53,500 nt of DNA from an uncultured Pseudorhodobacter sp. (GTDB lineage Bacteria; Pseudomonadota; Alphaproteobacteria; Rhodobacterales; Rhodobacteraceae), in assembly GCA_913062925.1 (NCBI GenBank), contig CAJXWJ010000019.1, positions 1 to 53,500 of the forward strand, written 5' to 3'. Position 1 is the stretch's first letter, and every line of letters begins with the position of its first letter. This document shows, piece after piece, positions 1 through 8,738 of this stretch. Made by a program: the position numbers and the translations under genes. The notes under the pieces were generated by a model, which was given only the letters and a program-made list of their open reading frames with translations, searched no databases and was not told the origin of the DNA.

Positions 1-795
1 CAGATGCTGTGCGAAAGCCCCGCCGCCCCGCCGGACGGGTTTTCCCCGCCGATCAAGGCCTTTACCGCAGGCGCGCCACCGCCCCCCGCCGTGCTGGAAA
101 AGGCTGCCAAACTGGGGCTTGAGGTGATGCAGGTTTACGGGCTGACCGAAACCTATGGCCATATCAGCCAATGCCTGTGGCAAGCGCCTTGGTCCGATCT
201 GCCGATCTCGCAGCAGGCGGAAAAGCAGGCGTTGCAGGGCGTGGCCTTTCCGATGGTGGAACCGATCCGCGTGGTCGACCGCGCCACCGGGCTGGATGTG
301 CCCGCCGATGGTGTCACCCAAGGCGAGATCGGCATTCGCGCCAACACCGTGATGAAGGGCTATTACAAAGACCCCGAAGCCACCGCCGAAGCCTTTAAGG
401 GCGGCTGGTTCTGGTCGGGCGATGCGGCGGTGCTGCACCCCGATGGCTATGTGCAAATTCGCGACCGGCTGAAAGATGTGATCATCTCGGGCGGCGAGAA
501 TGTGTCTTCGGTCGAAGTCGAGGCGGTGCTGTACCGTCACCCCGCGATCAAAGCCGCCGCTGTGGTGGCGCGCGCGCATGAACGTTGGGGCGAGGTGCCC
601 TGCGCCTTTGTCGAGCTGCGCGATGACGCGGCTTTGACCGAAGCCGAGATCATCGGCTTTTGTCGCAGCCATCTGGCGGGCTTTAAAACCCCTAAATCGG
701 TGATTTTCGCCGAACTTCCCAAGACCTCGACCGGCAAGGTGCAGAAATTTATCCTGCGCAATATTGCCCGCGATCTTGGCCCACTCGACGCATAA
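1..795 (+). CDS. Acyl-CoA synthetase (AMP-forming), C-terminal part, 5' end outside window
   Basis: The reading frame is open from base 1, so the gene starts upstream and only about 264 C-terminal residues are seen. Motifs of the ANL adenylating superfamily are present: VYGLTETYG, the hinge region GWFWSGDAAVLHPDG followed by RDRLKDVIISGGENVSSVE, and the C-terminal PKTSTGKVQKF with the catalytic lysine. The enzyme should join an organic acid to CoA through an acyl-adenylate in the cytoplasm. The crotonase gene 9 bp downstream suggests the two act in one acid-degradation route. The hinge and tail resemble DmdB-type methylmercaptopropionate-CoA ligases and medium/short-chain ligases. The substrate cannot be fixed without the N-terminal half. 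Confidence 0.9.
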   Translation, partial: QMLCESPAAPPDGFSPPIKAFTAGAPPPPAVLEKAAKLGLEVMQVYGLTETYGHISQCLWQAPWSDLPISQQAEKQALQGVAFPMVEPIRVVDRATGLDVPADGVTQGEIGIRANTVMKGYYKDPEATAEAFKGGWFWSGDAAVLHPDGYVQIRDRLKDVIISGGENVSSVEVEAVLYRHPAIKAAAVVARAHERWGEVPCAFVELRDDAALTEAEIIGFCRSHLAGFKTPKSVIFAELPKTSTGKVQKFILRNIARDLGPLDA

Positions 796-804
796 GGACA
801 TGCT

Positions 805-1605
805 ATGACGCTTGATATTCTGGGCTTTGGCACCAAAAATCTGACGCTTGATCTGCACGAGGACGGCGTTTTGGTGATGACGCTGGACCGTGCGGCCAAG
901 CGCAACGCGCTGAATGCCGATACGATCGAAGAATTGGTGACGCTGTTTTCAGCCATCCCGCGCGCGGGGGTGCGGGCGGTGGTGCTGGCGGCCAATGGCG
1001 ATCACTTTAGCGCCGGGCTGGATCTGGTGGAACACCATAAGGCCGACCGCTCGCCTGCCGAATTCATGCATCTGTGCATGCGCTGGCACGAGGCTTTTAA
1101 CAAAATGGAATATGGCGGCGTGCCGGTGATTGCAGCGCTAAAGGGCGCTGTAGTGGGCGGCGGGCTAGAGCTTGCCTCTTCGGCGCATGTGCGCGTTGCC
1201 GATGCTTCGACCTATTTCGCCTTGCCCGAGGGGCAGCGCGGGCTGTTCACCGGCGGTGGCGCCACCATTCGCGTGGCAGGTCTGGTGGGCAAGGCGCGGA
1301 TGATCGACATGATGCTGACCGGCCGCGTCTATAAGGGGCAAGAGGCGATTGACGTAGGCCTTGCGCAATATCTGGTGGAGGACAGCTTTGCGGTGGCGCT
1401 GGGCTTGGCCCGCAAAGCCGCGCAAAACCTGCCTTTGACCAATTTCGCGATCTGCTCGGCGATCAGCCATATGGGCAATATGTCGGCCTTTGACGCCTCT
1501 TATGCCGAGGCGGTGGTGGCGGGCGTGGTCAACACCCAGCCCGCAGCCCGCGACAGGCTTGACGCCTTTGCCAAAGGCACCGCCGCGCGCATTCGGCCCG
1601 AATAG
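805..1605 (+). CDS. Enoyl-CoA hydratase/isomerase (crotonase) family protein
   Basis: This 266-residue protein has the crotonase fold. The oxyanion-hole regions HFSAGLDL (about 67-74) and [11 protein letters not shown] (about 114-124) are clear. Two acidic residues sit where the catalytic pair of hydratases lies (E122 in GGGLELA and E142 in FALPEGQRG), so water addition to an enoyl-CoA is likely. The gene follows the acyl-CoA synthetase by 9 bp and is probably cotranscribed with it. A ligase/crotonase pair in Rhodobacterales can belong to methylmercaptopropionate (DmdB/DmdD-like), aromatic or short-chain acid catabolism. Residues alone do not decide between these. Confidence 0.88.
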   Translation: MTLDILGFGTKNLTLDLHEDGVLVMTLDRAAKRNALNADTIEELVTLFSAIPRAGVRAVVLAANGDHFSAGLDLVEHHKADRSPAEFMHLCMRWHEAFNKMEYGGVPVIAALKGAVVGGGLELASSAHVRVADASTYFALPEGQRGLFTGGGATIRVAGLVGKARMIDMMLTGRVYKGQEAIDVGLAQYLVEDSFAVALGLARKAAQNLPLTNFAICSAISHMGNMSAFDASYAEAVVAGVVNTQPAARDRLDAFAKGTAARIRPE

Positions 1606-1632
1606 GGCCCGCTTGGCCACCGCGACCAAGCC

Positions 1633-3357
1633 CTAAGCGGGCTTGGTCAGCGCGGTCCAAGCCTGATACTGCGTCAAGAACACCCGCCCGTTCAGATGCG
1701 CCAACAGCTCGCTGCCGCGCATCCGGTCCATCACCGGACCTTTCACCTCGGACAGATGAAAGCCTACACCCATGCTGATAAAGCGGGTGTTGATCGCCTC
1801 TAGTGCCTCTAGTGCCGAAAGGTCGATCTCGTTCACCGCGCCGCACATCAAGATCACATGCCGCACCGGGCAATTGGCGGCAACGCGGTTCAGCATGTAA
1901 TCCTCAAGAAACCGCGCATTGGCGAAATACAGGCTCTCATCCACCCGCAGCGTCACCACGGCCGGATCGGTCAGCACGGCATGGCGGTTGATGTTGCGAA
2001 AATGCTCGGTCCCCGGCACCAGCCCCACCTCGGCCACATGCGGGCGCGAGGTTTTGTAAAGAAACAGCAGCAACGAGATCAGCACCCCGCCCGAAACCCC
2101 GATTTCAACCCCAAAGCCCAAGGTCGCCAAAATCGTCACCAGCACGGCGGCGAAATCGGCCTTGGAATAGGCCCAGGCCCGCGTCAGGATCGAGAAATCC
2201 ACAAGGCTCAGCACCGCCACAATGATCGTGGCCGCCAGCGTCGCCTTGGGCAGGTAATAGACCAAAGGCGTCAGCGCCACGGCAGCAATCGCCAGACCAA
2301 CGGCGGTAAAGGCCCCCGCCGCTGGCGTCTCGGCCCCCGCATCGTAATTCACCACCGAGCGCGCAAATCCCCCCGTCACCGGATAGCCGCCGGTAAAGGC
2401 CGCCCCGATATTGGCCATGCCAAGCCCGATCAATTCCTGATCCGGCACAATACGTTGCCGCTTTTTCGCGGCCAAGGTTTGCGCCACCGAGATCGATTCC
2501 ACAAAGCCGATGATCGAGATCAGCAGCGCCGGCAGCAACAGATCGCCAATCAGCTTTGGCGAAAACGAAGGCAGCGTCAGCGGCGGCAATTGCTGCGGCA
2601 CACTGCCCACAATCGACACGCCATGCTCGCCCAGATTAAACCCCCAAGCCAGCAGGGTGGTGACCACAACCGCAGCCACGGGCCCCGCCTTTGACGCCAC
2701 CTCGACCGATTTTCCTCGCCAGCCGCGCGCCAGCAGCAAGGCTTTTAGCCCGCCGCGCCGCACCCAAAACAAAAACGCCGTCGCCGAGCCGCCAATCGCC
2801 AGCGTGATCAGGCTGGTATTGCCCAGATGCGACAGAAACGACGGCAACACCTGCACCAAAGTCTCGCCCTCGGCCTTGACGCCAAAGATCGACTTCATCT
2901 GGCTCATCGCGATCAACAGGCCCGAGGCGGTGATGAAACCAGACACCACCGTATGGGACAGAAAATTCGCGATAAACCCCAGCCGAAACACCCCCAAGGC
3001 CAGCAGCATCAGCCCCGACAACAGCGCAAGCGTCAGTGCGGCCGTGGCATAATCTGCCGTGCCCGCCTCGGCCACCTTGCCAATCGTCGCCGCCGTCATC
3101 AGCGACACCACCGCCACCGGCCCCACCGCCAGCGCGCGGCTGGTGCCAAAGACCGCGTAAAGCATGATCGGCAGGATCGAGGCATAGATCCCCGCCTCGG
3201 GCGGCAGACCCGCAAGCATGGCATAGGCCAAAGATTGCGGAATAAGCATGATGGTGACGATCAGCGCCGCGACCAGATCATTCGACAGGCTGGCGCGCGA
3301 ATAGGTTTTGCCCCAGTCCAGAATGGGCAAATAGCGCAGCAAGGGGCGGAAGTTCAT
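1633..3357 (-). CDS. SulP-family inorganic anion transporter with STAS domain
   Basis: The 574-residue protein begins with a multi-pass membrane domain carrying the SulP signature region PQSLAYAMLAGLPPEAGIYA (about 40-59). It ends in a cytoplasmic STAS domain (about 450-570, with VILMCGAVNEIDLSALEALE). SulP proteins move sulfate, bicarbonate or related anions across the inner membrane. It lies 4 bp after a pair of YeeE/YedE genes on the same strand, which points to sulfate or another sulfur oxyanion rather than bicarbonate. The length is normal for the family. The gene ends convergently with the crotonase gene at 1605. Confidence 0.9.
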   Translation of the reverse strand: MNFRPLLRYLPILDWGKTYSRASLSNDLVAALIVTIMLIPQSLAYAMLAGLPPEAGIYASILPIMLYAVFGTSRALAVGPVAVVSLMTAATIGKVAEAGTADYATAALTLALLSGLMLLALGVFRLGFIANFLSHTVVSGFITASGLLIAMSQMKSIFGVKAEGETLVQVLPSFLSHLGNTSLITLAIGGSATAFLFWVRRGGLKALLLARGWRGKSVEVASKAGPVAAVVVTTLLAWGFNLGEHGVSIVGSVPQQLPPLTLPSFSPKLIGDLLLPALLISIIGFVESISVAQTLAAKKRQRIVPDQELIGLGMANIGAAFTGGYPVTGGFARSVVNYDAGAETPAAGAFTAVGLAIAAVALTPLVYYLPKATLAATIIVAVLSLVDFSILTRAWAYSKADFAAVLVTILATLGFGVEIGVSGGVLISLLLFLYKTSRPHVAEVGLVPGTEHFRNINRHAVLTDPAVVTLRVDESLYFANARFLEDYMLNRVAANCPVRHVILMCGAVNEIDLSALEALEAINTRFISMGVGFHLSEVKGPVMDRMRGSELLAHLNGRVFLTQYQAWTALTKPA

Positions 3358-3361
3358 AACG

Positions 3362-3784
3362 TTAGGCTTTCTTTTTCTTCTCGGTCACAAAAGAGGTGGC
3401 GACCATTCCCAGCGCCATTGCGGCGATAAAGGTCCAAACCTCGGGCAGCAGGGTGCCAAGGGCAGGCAGCGCGCCGCCCGGACAAAATCCGGTGATGCCC
3501 CAGCCAATGCCAAAAATCGCAGCGCCGCCGATCAGCCGCGCGTCGATCACGCGGCTGGTGGGCAGTGTGAATGTGCTGTCAAACAGCGGCACGCCCTTGG
3601 GCAGAACCAGCCGGTAGCCCACAAAGGTCACCGCCAGCGCGCCGCCCATCACAAAGGCAAGGCTTGGGTCCCAAGTGCCGGTGATGTCAAAGAAATTCAA
3701 GACCTTGGCAGGGTTTGCCATGCCCGCCACCGCAATGCCGGTGCCAAAGATCACGCCGATAAGATAGGTTACGATCAGACGCAT
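3362..3784 (-). CDS. YeeE/YedE family (DUF6691-type) membrane protein, second half-unit
   Basis: This 140-residue hydrophobic protein has about four membrane spans, ends in a lysine-rich tail (EKKKKA) and carries a conserved GWGITGFCPGGALP segment with a cysteine in the membrane. That Cys-Pro-Gly pattern is typical of the YeeE/YedE family, whose members carry thiosulfate or other sulfur compounds. Its start codon directly follows the stop of the upstream partner (3785-4216). Each protein is about half the size of full YeeE, so the two probably form a heteromeric transporter. The downstream SulP gene supports a sulfur role. Confidence 0.85.
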   Translation of the reverse strand: MRLIVTYLIGVIFGTGIAVAGMANPAKVLNFFDITGTWDPSLAFVMGGALAVTFVGYRLVLPKGVPLFDSTFTLPTSRVIDARLIGGAAIFGIGWGITGFCPGGALPALGTLLPEVWTFIAAMALGMVATSFVTEKKKKA

Positions 3785-4216
3785 TTATGCCCCCACCACA
3801 TGGCGCAGCACATAGACAGTGGCGACGCTAAACCCCATAAAAACCAGCACGGCCACCAAAGAGCGTGGCGACATCCGCGCCAGCCCGCAGACCCCATGCC
3901 CCGAGGTGCAGCCCGCCCCCAAAGTCACGCCAATGCCCACCAAAACTCCGCCCACGACCAGCGCGTTATGGCTCATCTCGGCCTCGACCACCGGCATCTT
4001 GCCCGTGGCCAGAAACACCACCCAAGGCCCGGTCATCATGCCAAGGATCACAGCGACCCGCCACAGCCAATCTTTTTGCGAGGCAGGCGCGAAGACGCCG
4101 GCCAAAATGCCAGTGGCCCCCATGACGCGACCCAAGGTCAACATCAAAAGCACGGCCGACAGGCCAATCAAGCTGCCGCCAAACAGCGATTGCAGCGGCG
4201 TAAATGCGGTTTCCAA
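3785..4216 (-). CDS. YeeE/YedE family protein, first half-unit
   Basis: This 143-residue membrane protein has about four hydrophobic segments and the family pattern GVTLGAGCTSGHGVCGLARMSPRS, with two cysteines near a membrane boundary. It is the first gene of a three-gene minus-strand operon with 3362-3784 and the SulP gene. YeeE/YedE half-proteins occur in pairs and are linked to uptake or export of thiosulfate or sulfur equivalents. A 99-bp gap upstream separates it from the end of uxuA and contains the likely promoter and an inverted repeat. Confidence 0.87.
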   Translation of the reverse strand: METAFTPLQSLFGGSLIGLSAVLLMLTLGRVMGATGILAGVFAPASQKDWLWRVAVILGMMTGPWVVFLATGKMPVVEAEMSHNALVVGGVLVGIGVTLGAGCTSGHGVCGLARMSPRSLVAVLVFMGFSVATVYVLRHVVGA

Positions 4217-4289
4217 AGCGACACTCCTCTCGGTCTTTCGCGCCTGATGCGCGTTGCGGCACAGGCTAAGACAGATAGGACTGAAATTA

Positions 4290-4303
4290 CATCTATAAAG
4301 ATG
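4290..4303. promoter_or_regulatory. Inverted repeat CATCT-ATAA-AGATG, candidate operator of the yeeE-yeeE-SulP operon
   Basis: A perfect 5-bp inverted repeat with a 4-bp AT spacer lies 74-87 bp upstream of the first YeeE start, in the only AT-rich stretch of the gap to uxuA. AT-rich short palindromes of this sort are bound by ArsR-type sulfur sensors (BigR/SqrR class) in related bacteria. No regulator gene is adjacent, so this assignment is inference. Confidence 0.35.
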
Positions 4304-4315
4304 AATGTGGGAATA

Positions 4316-5467
4316 TTATTTCCGCAACGCCCGCGCCACACCGCGCAATTCCGCCAGCCCGCGCATCCGCCCGATCAGCGGATAGCCGGGATGGGTGGCG
4401 CGGCCAATATCGGCCAAAAGATCATGGCCGTGATCGGGGCGCATCGGCAGGGGGGTGTCGCGCCCTGCCTCGGCCGCCAGCAGCGCCGCGATCAGCGCCA
4501 CCATATCGGTGTCGCCGTCCAGATGGGCTGCCTCTTCAAAGGATCCATCGGGCTCTTTGCGCACATTGCGCAGATGCGCGAACCAGATCCGATCGGCAAA
4601 GCGGCGGGCAATCGCGGGCACATCATTGGCCGGATTGGCGCCCAATGACCCCGAACACAGCGTCAATCCATTGGCCGGATCATCCACCGCCGCCAAGACC
4701 CAAGCGATATCTTCGGCAGTCGAGACAATGCGCGGCAGCCCCAGAATATCGCGCGGCGGATCGTCGGGATGCACGCAAAGCCGCATGCCCAATTCGGCGG
4801 CACAAGGCACCACCTCTTGCAAAAAGCGTTTGTAATTGGCGCGCAGCTCGTCGCGGCCAATGCCCTCATAAAGCTTTAGCGCCGCGCGCAGCCCTGCGAT
4901 GTCATAGCGGTCATAGGCCCCGGGCAGGCCCGACATGATCGCATGCAGCAGACCTTCGCGCGTGGCCTCATCGGCAGATTGAAACCAAGCCGCCCCGCGC
5001 GCACGCACCGCGGCGGGATAATCGGCCTCTGCCTCGGCGCGGCCCAACATATTGATCTCGAAGGCCGCCATCTTATAGGCCTCAAAGCGCAGACAGGCCC
5101 CGCCACCGGCAACGGGGGCCTTAAGGTCGGTGCGGGTCCAATCCAGCAGTGGCATGAAGTTGTAACAGATCACCTTGACGCCCTCGGCCGCCAAATTGCG
5201 CAGGCTGTCGCGGTAATTGGCGAAAAGCGGTGCCAGATCGCCTTCGCCGCGCTTGATCCGCTCGTGGATCGGCAGGCTTTCGACCACCTCCCAAGTGAAG
5301 CCCGCAGCCTCGATCATGGCGCGGCGCGCCGCAATCGCCTCGCGCGGCCAGACCTCGCCATAGCTGATCTCGTGCAGGGCGGTCACGATCCCAGTCGCAC
5401 CGGTCTGGGCGATTTCGGGCAGGGTGATGGCATCCAAAGGGCCAAACCAGCGCCAGCTTTCGATCAT
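4316..5467 (-). CDS. uxuA: Mannonate dehydratase
   Basis: The 383-residue protein begins with MIESWRWFGPLDAITLPEIAQ, the start typical of UxuA, and carries LCVHPDDPPRDILGLPRIV and LTLCSGSLGANPANDV, which hold metal- and substrate-binding residues of this TIM-barrel enzyme. It dehydrates D-mannonate to 2-keto-3-deoxygluconate (KDG) in the cytoplasm. The length is close to the E. coli enzyme (about 394). It is the last gene of the uronate operon, one base after uxuB. Its product is the substrate of the kinase encoded at 13805. Confidence 0.95.
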   Translation of the reverse strand: MIESWRWFGPLDAITLPEIAQTGATGIVTALHEISYGEVWPREAIAARRAMIEAAGFTWEVVESLPIHERIKRGEGDLAPLFANYRDSLRNLAAEGVKVICYNFMPLLDWTRTDLKAPVAGGGACLRFEAYKMAAFEINMLGRAEAEADYPAAVRARGAAWFQSADEATREGLLHAIMSGLPGAYDRYDIAGLRAALKLYEGIGRDELRANYKRFLQEVVPCAAELGMRLCVHPDDPPRDILGLPRIVSTAEDIAWVLAAVDDPANGLTLCSGSLGANPANDVPAIARRFADRIWFAHLRNVRKEPDGSFEEAAHLDGDTDMVALIAALLAAEAGRDTPLPMRPDHGHDLLADIGRATHPGYPLIGRMRGLAELRGVARALRK

Positions 5468-5468
5468 C

Positions 5469-6899
5469 TTACGCGTTCCTTGTCAGAGTTTGGGTCACAG
5501 CTGTCCGCGCGCCGCAGCTATGCAATTGCGCATAGCTGCGGCGCAGGATCGGGTCAATCTGGGCGGCTTGGGCGGCCGAGAATACCGCGCGCTCTGCCAA
5601 AAGCGCGCCCACCGGATCGGCGCTATTGGCTGCCAGATGCAGAGCTGCGGCCATCGGATCTTTGACCTCGATCGCAGCCCCCGCCTCATCGCGGCCCGAG
5701 ACATAGCGCATCCAGCCCGCCACCGCCAAAGCCAGACCGGGGCAATCGCCCTTGGCCTCGGCCATGGTGCCCAAAATCCGCTGCGGCAGCTTTTGGCTGC
5801 CATCCATCGCGATTTGCCAGCAGCGGTGCCGGATCGCCGGGTTTTGATAGCGCGCCAGCAAGGCCGCCGCATAGGCTTGCAGATCGACGCCTTGCGGTGG
5901 GGTCAGCACCGGCGTGATCTCGGCCCAAAGCAGCTGTGCGAAGGCGGCAAAATCGGGGTCGGCGACGGTGTCCGAGATGGTCTCGAACCCCGCCAGATAG
6001 CCCAGATAGGCAAGGGCCGAATGCGTGCCGTTCAGCATCCGCAGCTTCATCAGCTCGAAAGGCGCGACATGCCTGACCATCTGCACGCCGACGGCGGCAA
6101 AATCGGGCCGCGCGCCGCCTACAAAATCATCCTCGATCACCCATTGCCGAAAGGGTTCATGGATCACCGGGGCGGCATCCAGCAGGCCCGTGGCCGTGGT
6201 CACCCGCGCCAGATCCTCGGGCTTGGTCGCAGGCACGATCCTGTCAACCATCGTGGCGGGAAAGCGCGCGTTTTGGGCGATCCAATCGGCCAAATCGGCG
6301 TCAAGCGCGCGGGCAAACTGCAAAACCACGCCGCGCAGCACCGCACCATTATGCGGCAGGTTATCGCAAGACAGCAGGGTAAAGGGCGCCACCCCCGCTT
6401 GGCGGCGCAGGGCCAAGGCCCGCACCAAATAGCCGATGGCCGAGCGCGGCAGCGGGTTCGCCAAATCCTGCACAATATCGGGATGGTCAAAGTTCAGCGC
6501 CCCGCTGGCGGGCAGGTGGCAATAGCCTTTCTCTGTCACCGTCAGGCTGACAATGCGCACCGCAGGATCGGCCATAGCCGCCAGCAGCGCCGCAGGGTCT
6601 TCGGGAGCGACAAGGATATTTTCAATCACATCAACGATCTGCGCGGTATCGCCTTTGGGGCCAGCCTCAAGCGCTGTATAAGCAAAGCCTTGCGGCGCAA
6701 GCCTGTCGCGCATGCCCGCTGATTGCAGGCTTGCCGCCAGAATGCCCCAATCGCCGCCCGAGGCCGCCATGGCTTCGGCCACATAAATCGCCCCATGCGC
6801 GCGGAAAAACGCGCCAAGGCCCAGATGCACAATGCCAACCGCTGGCCGCAAACCCGCCCTGCGTGTCACCCTATCTTGCAAGCCAGCCTCCATCGACAT
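5469..6899 (-). CDS. uxuB: Mannitol dehydrogenase family protein, probable fructuronate reductase
   Basis: The 476-residue protein has an N-terminal NAD-binding region (GIVHLGLGAFFRAH) and the KLRMLNGTH motif of polyol-specific long-chain dehydrogenases, with the Lys, Asn and His of the active site. In this context it should reduce D-fructuronate to D-mannonate between UxaC and UxuA. The first ATG (6899) lies inside the end of kduD, giving a 29-bp overlap. A second ATG two codons later (6893) is an alternative. Mannitol or arabinitol dehydrogenases share the fold; the neighbours favour UxuB. Confidence 0.9.
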   Translation of the reverse strand: MSMEAGLQDRVTRRAGLRPAVGIVHLGLGAFFRAHGAIYVAEAMAASGGDWGILAASLQSAGMRDRLAPQGFAYTALEAGPKGDTAQIVDVIENILVAPEDPAALLAAMADPAVRIVSLTVTEKGYCHLPASGALNFDHPDIVQDLANPLPRSAIGYLVRALALRRQAGVAPFTLLSCDNLPHNGAVLRGVVLQFARALDADLADWIAQNARFPATMVDRIVPATKPEDLARVTTATGLLDAAPVIHEPFRQWVIEDDFVGGARPDFAAVGVQMVRHVAPFELMKLRMLNGTHSALAYLGYLAGFETISDTVADPDFAAFAQLLWAEITPVLTPPQGVDLQAYAAALLARYQNPAIRHRCWQIAMDGSQKLPQRILGTMAEAKGDCPGLALAVAGWMRYVSGRDEAGAAIEVKDPMAAALHLAANSADPVGALLAERAVFSAAQAAQIDPILRRSYAQLHSCGARTAVTQTLTRNA

Positions 6900-7599
6900 T
6901 CAGCACCGCGCCGTGGATATAGTTTGCCGCAGCCGACGCAAGGAAAACCGCAGCGCCGGCGATGTCGCTGGCCTCGCCCCAACGCCCTGCGGGGATGCGG
7001 TCTAAAATTGCAGCGTTGCGGGCCGGATCGGCGCGCAGGGCTGCGGTGTTATTGGTGGCAATATAGCCCGGTGCAATCGCATTGACGTTGATGCCCCGCG
7101 CCGCCCATTCATTGGCAAGCGCCTTGGTCAGCCCGGCAACCCCATGTTTTGACGCGGTATAAGACGGCACCCGAATGCCGCCCTGAAACGACAACAGCGA
7201 GGCTATATTGACGATCTTGCCGCTTGCCTTGCGGGCAAAGATCGCGCGGGCAAAGGCTTGGGCGGTAAAGAACTGCGCCTTCAGGTTGGTGTCGATCACC
7301 GCGTCCCAATCGTCTTCGCTGAAATCCACCGCATCGGCGCGGCGAATGATGCCTGCGTTATTGACCAAAATATCAACCGCTTGGCCCGCAAAGGCGTCGC
7401 GCGCGGCCAGCGGGTCGCTGAAATCCAGCGCCAAGACCTGCGCCTTTGGGATCAGCGCCAAGGTCGCTTCGGGGTGCGTGCGGCCAGCCAAGATCACCTC
7501 GGCCCCCGCCTGCGCAAGCCCCAGCGCAATGGCTTGGCCGATGCCGGTGTTGGCGCCGGTGATCAGCGCGCGCTTGCCCTGCAACGAAAACAGCGTCAC
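6871..7599 (-). CDS. kduD: 2-deoxy-D-gluconate 3-dehydrogenase / 2,5-diketo-3-deoxygluconate reductase
   Basis: This 242-residue short-chain dehydrogenase has the cofactor motif TGANTGIG near residue 14, the structural NNAG, and the catalytic YTASK. It matches KduD, which reduces 5-keto-4-deoxyuronate-derived 2,5-diketo-3-deoxygluconate to KDG. It overlaps kduI by 4 bp (ATGA) and uxuB by 29 bp, so translation is likely coupled. The adjacency of kduI and kdgF fixes the role in unsaturated uronate catabolism better than the sequence alone. Confidence 0.93.
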   Translation of the reverse strand: MTLFSLQGKRALITGANTGIGQAIALGLAQAGAEVILAGRTHPEATLALIPKAQVLALDFSDPLAARDAFAGQAVDILVNNAGIIRRADAVDFSEDDWDAVIDTNLKAQFFTAQAFARAIFARKASGKIVNIASLLSFQGGIRVPSYTASKHGVAGLTKALANEWAARGINVNAIAPGYIATNNTAALRADPARNAAILDRIPAGRWGEASDIAGAAVFLASAAANYIHGAVLNVDGGWLAR

Positions 7600-8420
7600 C
7601 GCAGCGCCTCCATCGCCACCATATCGACATCGCGGTAATCGGTGTTATCGCCCGCCATCGCCCAGCAAAACGAATAGCTGCCGGTACCTGCACCGCAATG
7701 GATCGACCAAGGTGGCGAGATCACCGCCTCTTCATTGGCCACCACCAGATGACGGGTTTCTTGCGGAGCCCCCATGATGTGAAATACCCGCTGGGCCGGG
7801 TCGAGGTCGAAGTAAAGATAGGCCTCCATCCGCCGATCATGCAGATGGGCGGGCATGGTGTTCCAAACCGATCCGCCGTGAAACTGGGTGTAGCCCATCA
7901 CCAGCTGACAGCTTTGCATCACCTCGGGGTGGACAAACTGAAAGATGGTGCGGTCATTTGCGGTCTCGGGCGCGCCGGTGCGAAAGGATTTCGCGTCTTT
8001 GATCGTGATCAGCCGCGCCGGATAGGCGGCATGGGCTGGCGCTGACAGAATATAAAACCGCCCCGCGCCTGAAAACCGCACCGGGCCAGAGCCCAACCCC
8101 AGATAAACCACATCGCCCTTGGCCATCGCATAATCAACGCCTGCAGCCGAAACCACGCCCGCGCCGCCGACGTTCAAAACCGCCATCTCGCGCCGATCCA
8201 ACACCGAAGCCGTGCCGCATTCCTTGACATGATCGAGCAGCAGATCCGCGCCATCCGGCACCGCCGCCCCCACAATCATGCGGTCATAATGGCTATAGAT
8301 CAGCCGGATTTGCCCCGCCGCAAACAGACCACCTGCATGAAAATGCGCCCGCAGGCCCGTGGTGTCCAGCGCCTTGGCCGAGGCCGGATCAATCGCATAG
8401 CGGGTCTCAACGCTCAGCAT
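7596..8420 (-). CDS. kduI: 5-keto-4-deoxyuronate isomerase (DKI isomerase)
   Basis: The 274-residue cupin-fold protein matches KduI in length and in segments such as TMPAHLHDRRMEAYLYFDL, which holds metal-binding His and Glu residues, and SPPWSIHCGAGTGSYSF near the C-terminus. It isomerises 5-keto-4-deoxyuronate to 2,5-diketo-3-deoxygluconate, the substrate of KduD. A good ribosome site (AAGGAAG) precedes ATG 8420. The gene sits 12 bp after kdgF and overlaps kduD by 4 bp. Confidence 0.95.
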   Translation of the reverse strand: MLSVETRYAIDPASAKALDTTGLRAHFHAGGLFAAGQIRLIYSHYDRMIVGAAVPDGADLLLDHVKECGTASVLDRREMAVLNVGGAGVVSAAGVDYAMAKGDVVYLGLGSGPVRFSGAGRFYILSAPAHAAYPARLITIKDAKSFRTGAPETANDRTIFQFVHPEVMQSCQLVMGYTQFHGGSVWNTMPAHLHDRRMEAYLYFDLDPAQRVFHIMGAPQETRHLVVANEEAVISPPWSIHCGAGTGSYSFCWAMAGDNTDYRDVDMVAMEALR

Positions 8421-8432
8421 AACGGCTTCCTT

Positions 8433-8738
8433 TCAAAGAAAATCTTCGCGCATCGGCGCAAAGCTGTCGATCAGCACGCCAGCCTCAAGGCAGAGGCAGC
8501 CGTGCGGTTGATGGGCCGCGATCATCAGGCTTTCGCCCGCCGCAAGATCGACCACCTCATCGCCGCGGGTAAAGCGAAAGCGACCCGACTGCACATAGCT
8601 TGCCTGCACATGCGGGTGTTGATGCCGCGCGCCGATGGCCCCGGTTGCAAAGCGAAACTCCACCAGCATCAGCGCCGGGTTTTGTGCCAAAACCTGCCGC
8701 GTCACCCCTTCGGCTGTGGGAACAATCGGCGCGCGCAT
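8433..8738 (-). CDS. kdgF: Small cupin, unsaturated uronate linearising enzyme KdgF
   Basis: This 101-residue single cupin has HQHPHVQASYVQSGRFRF, giving the His/His/Gln metal-ligand region, and AAHQPHGC for the second cupin box. KdgF-type cupins open ring-form 4,5-unsaturated galacturonate or glucuronate to the linear keto form used by KduI. The start at 8738 shares one base with the stop of dctM (TGATG), typical of coupling. The longer upstream reading frame lies inside dctM and is not the protein. A general sugar-binding cupin is the alternative, but the position before kduI makes KdgF likely. Confidence 0.87.
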   Translation of the reverse strand: MRAPIVPTAEGVTRQVLAQNPALMLVEFRFATGAIGARHQHPHVQASYVQSGRFRFTRGDEVVDLAAGESLMIAAHQPHGCLCLEAGVLIDSFAPMREDFL

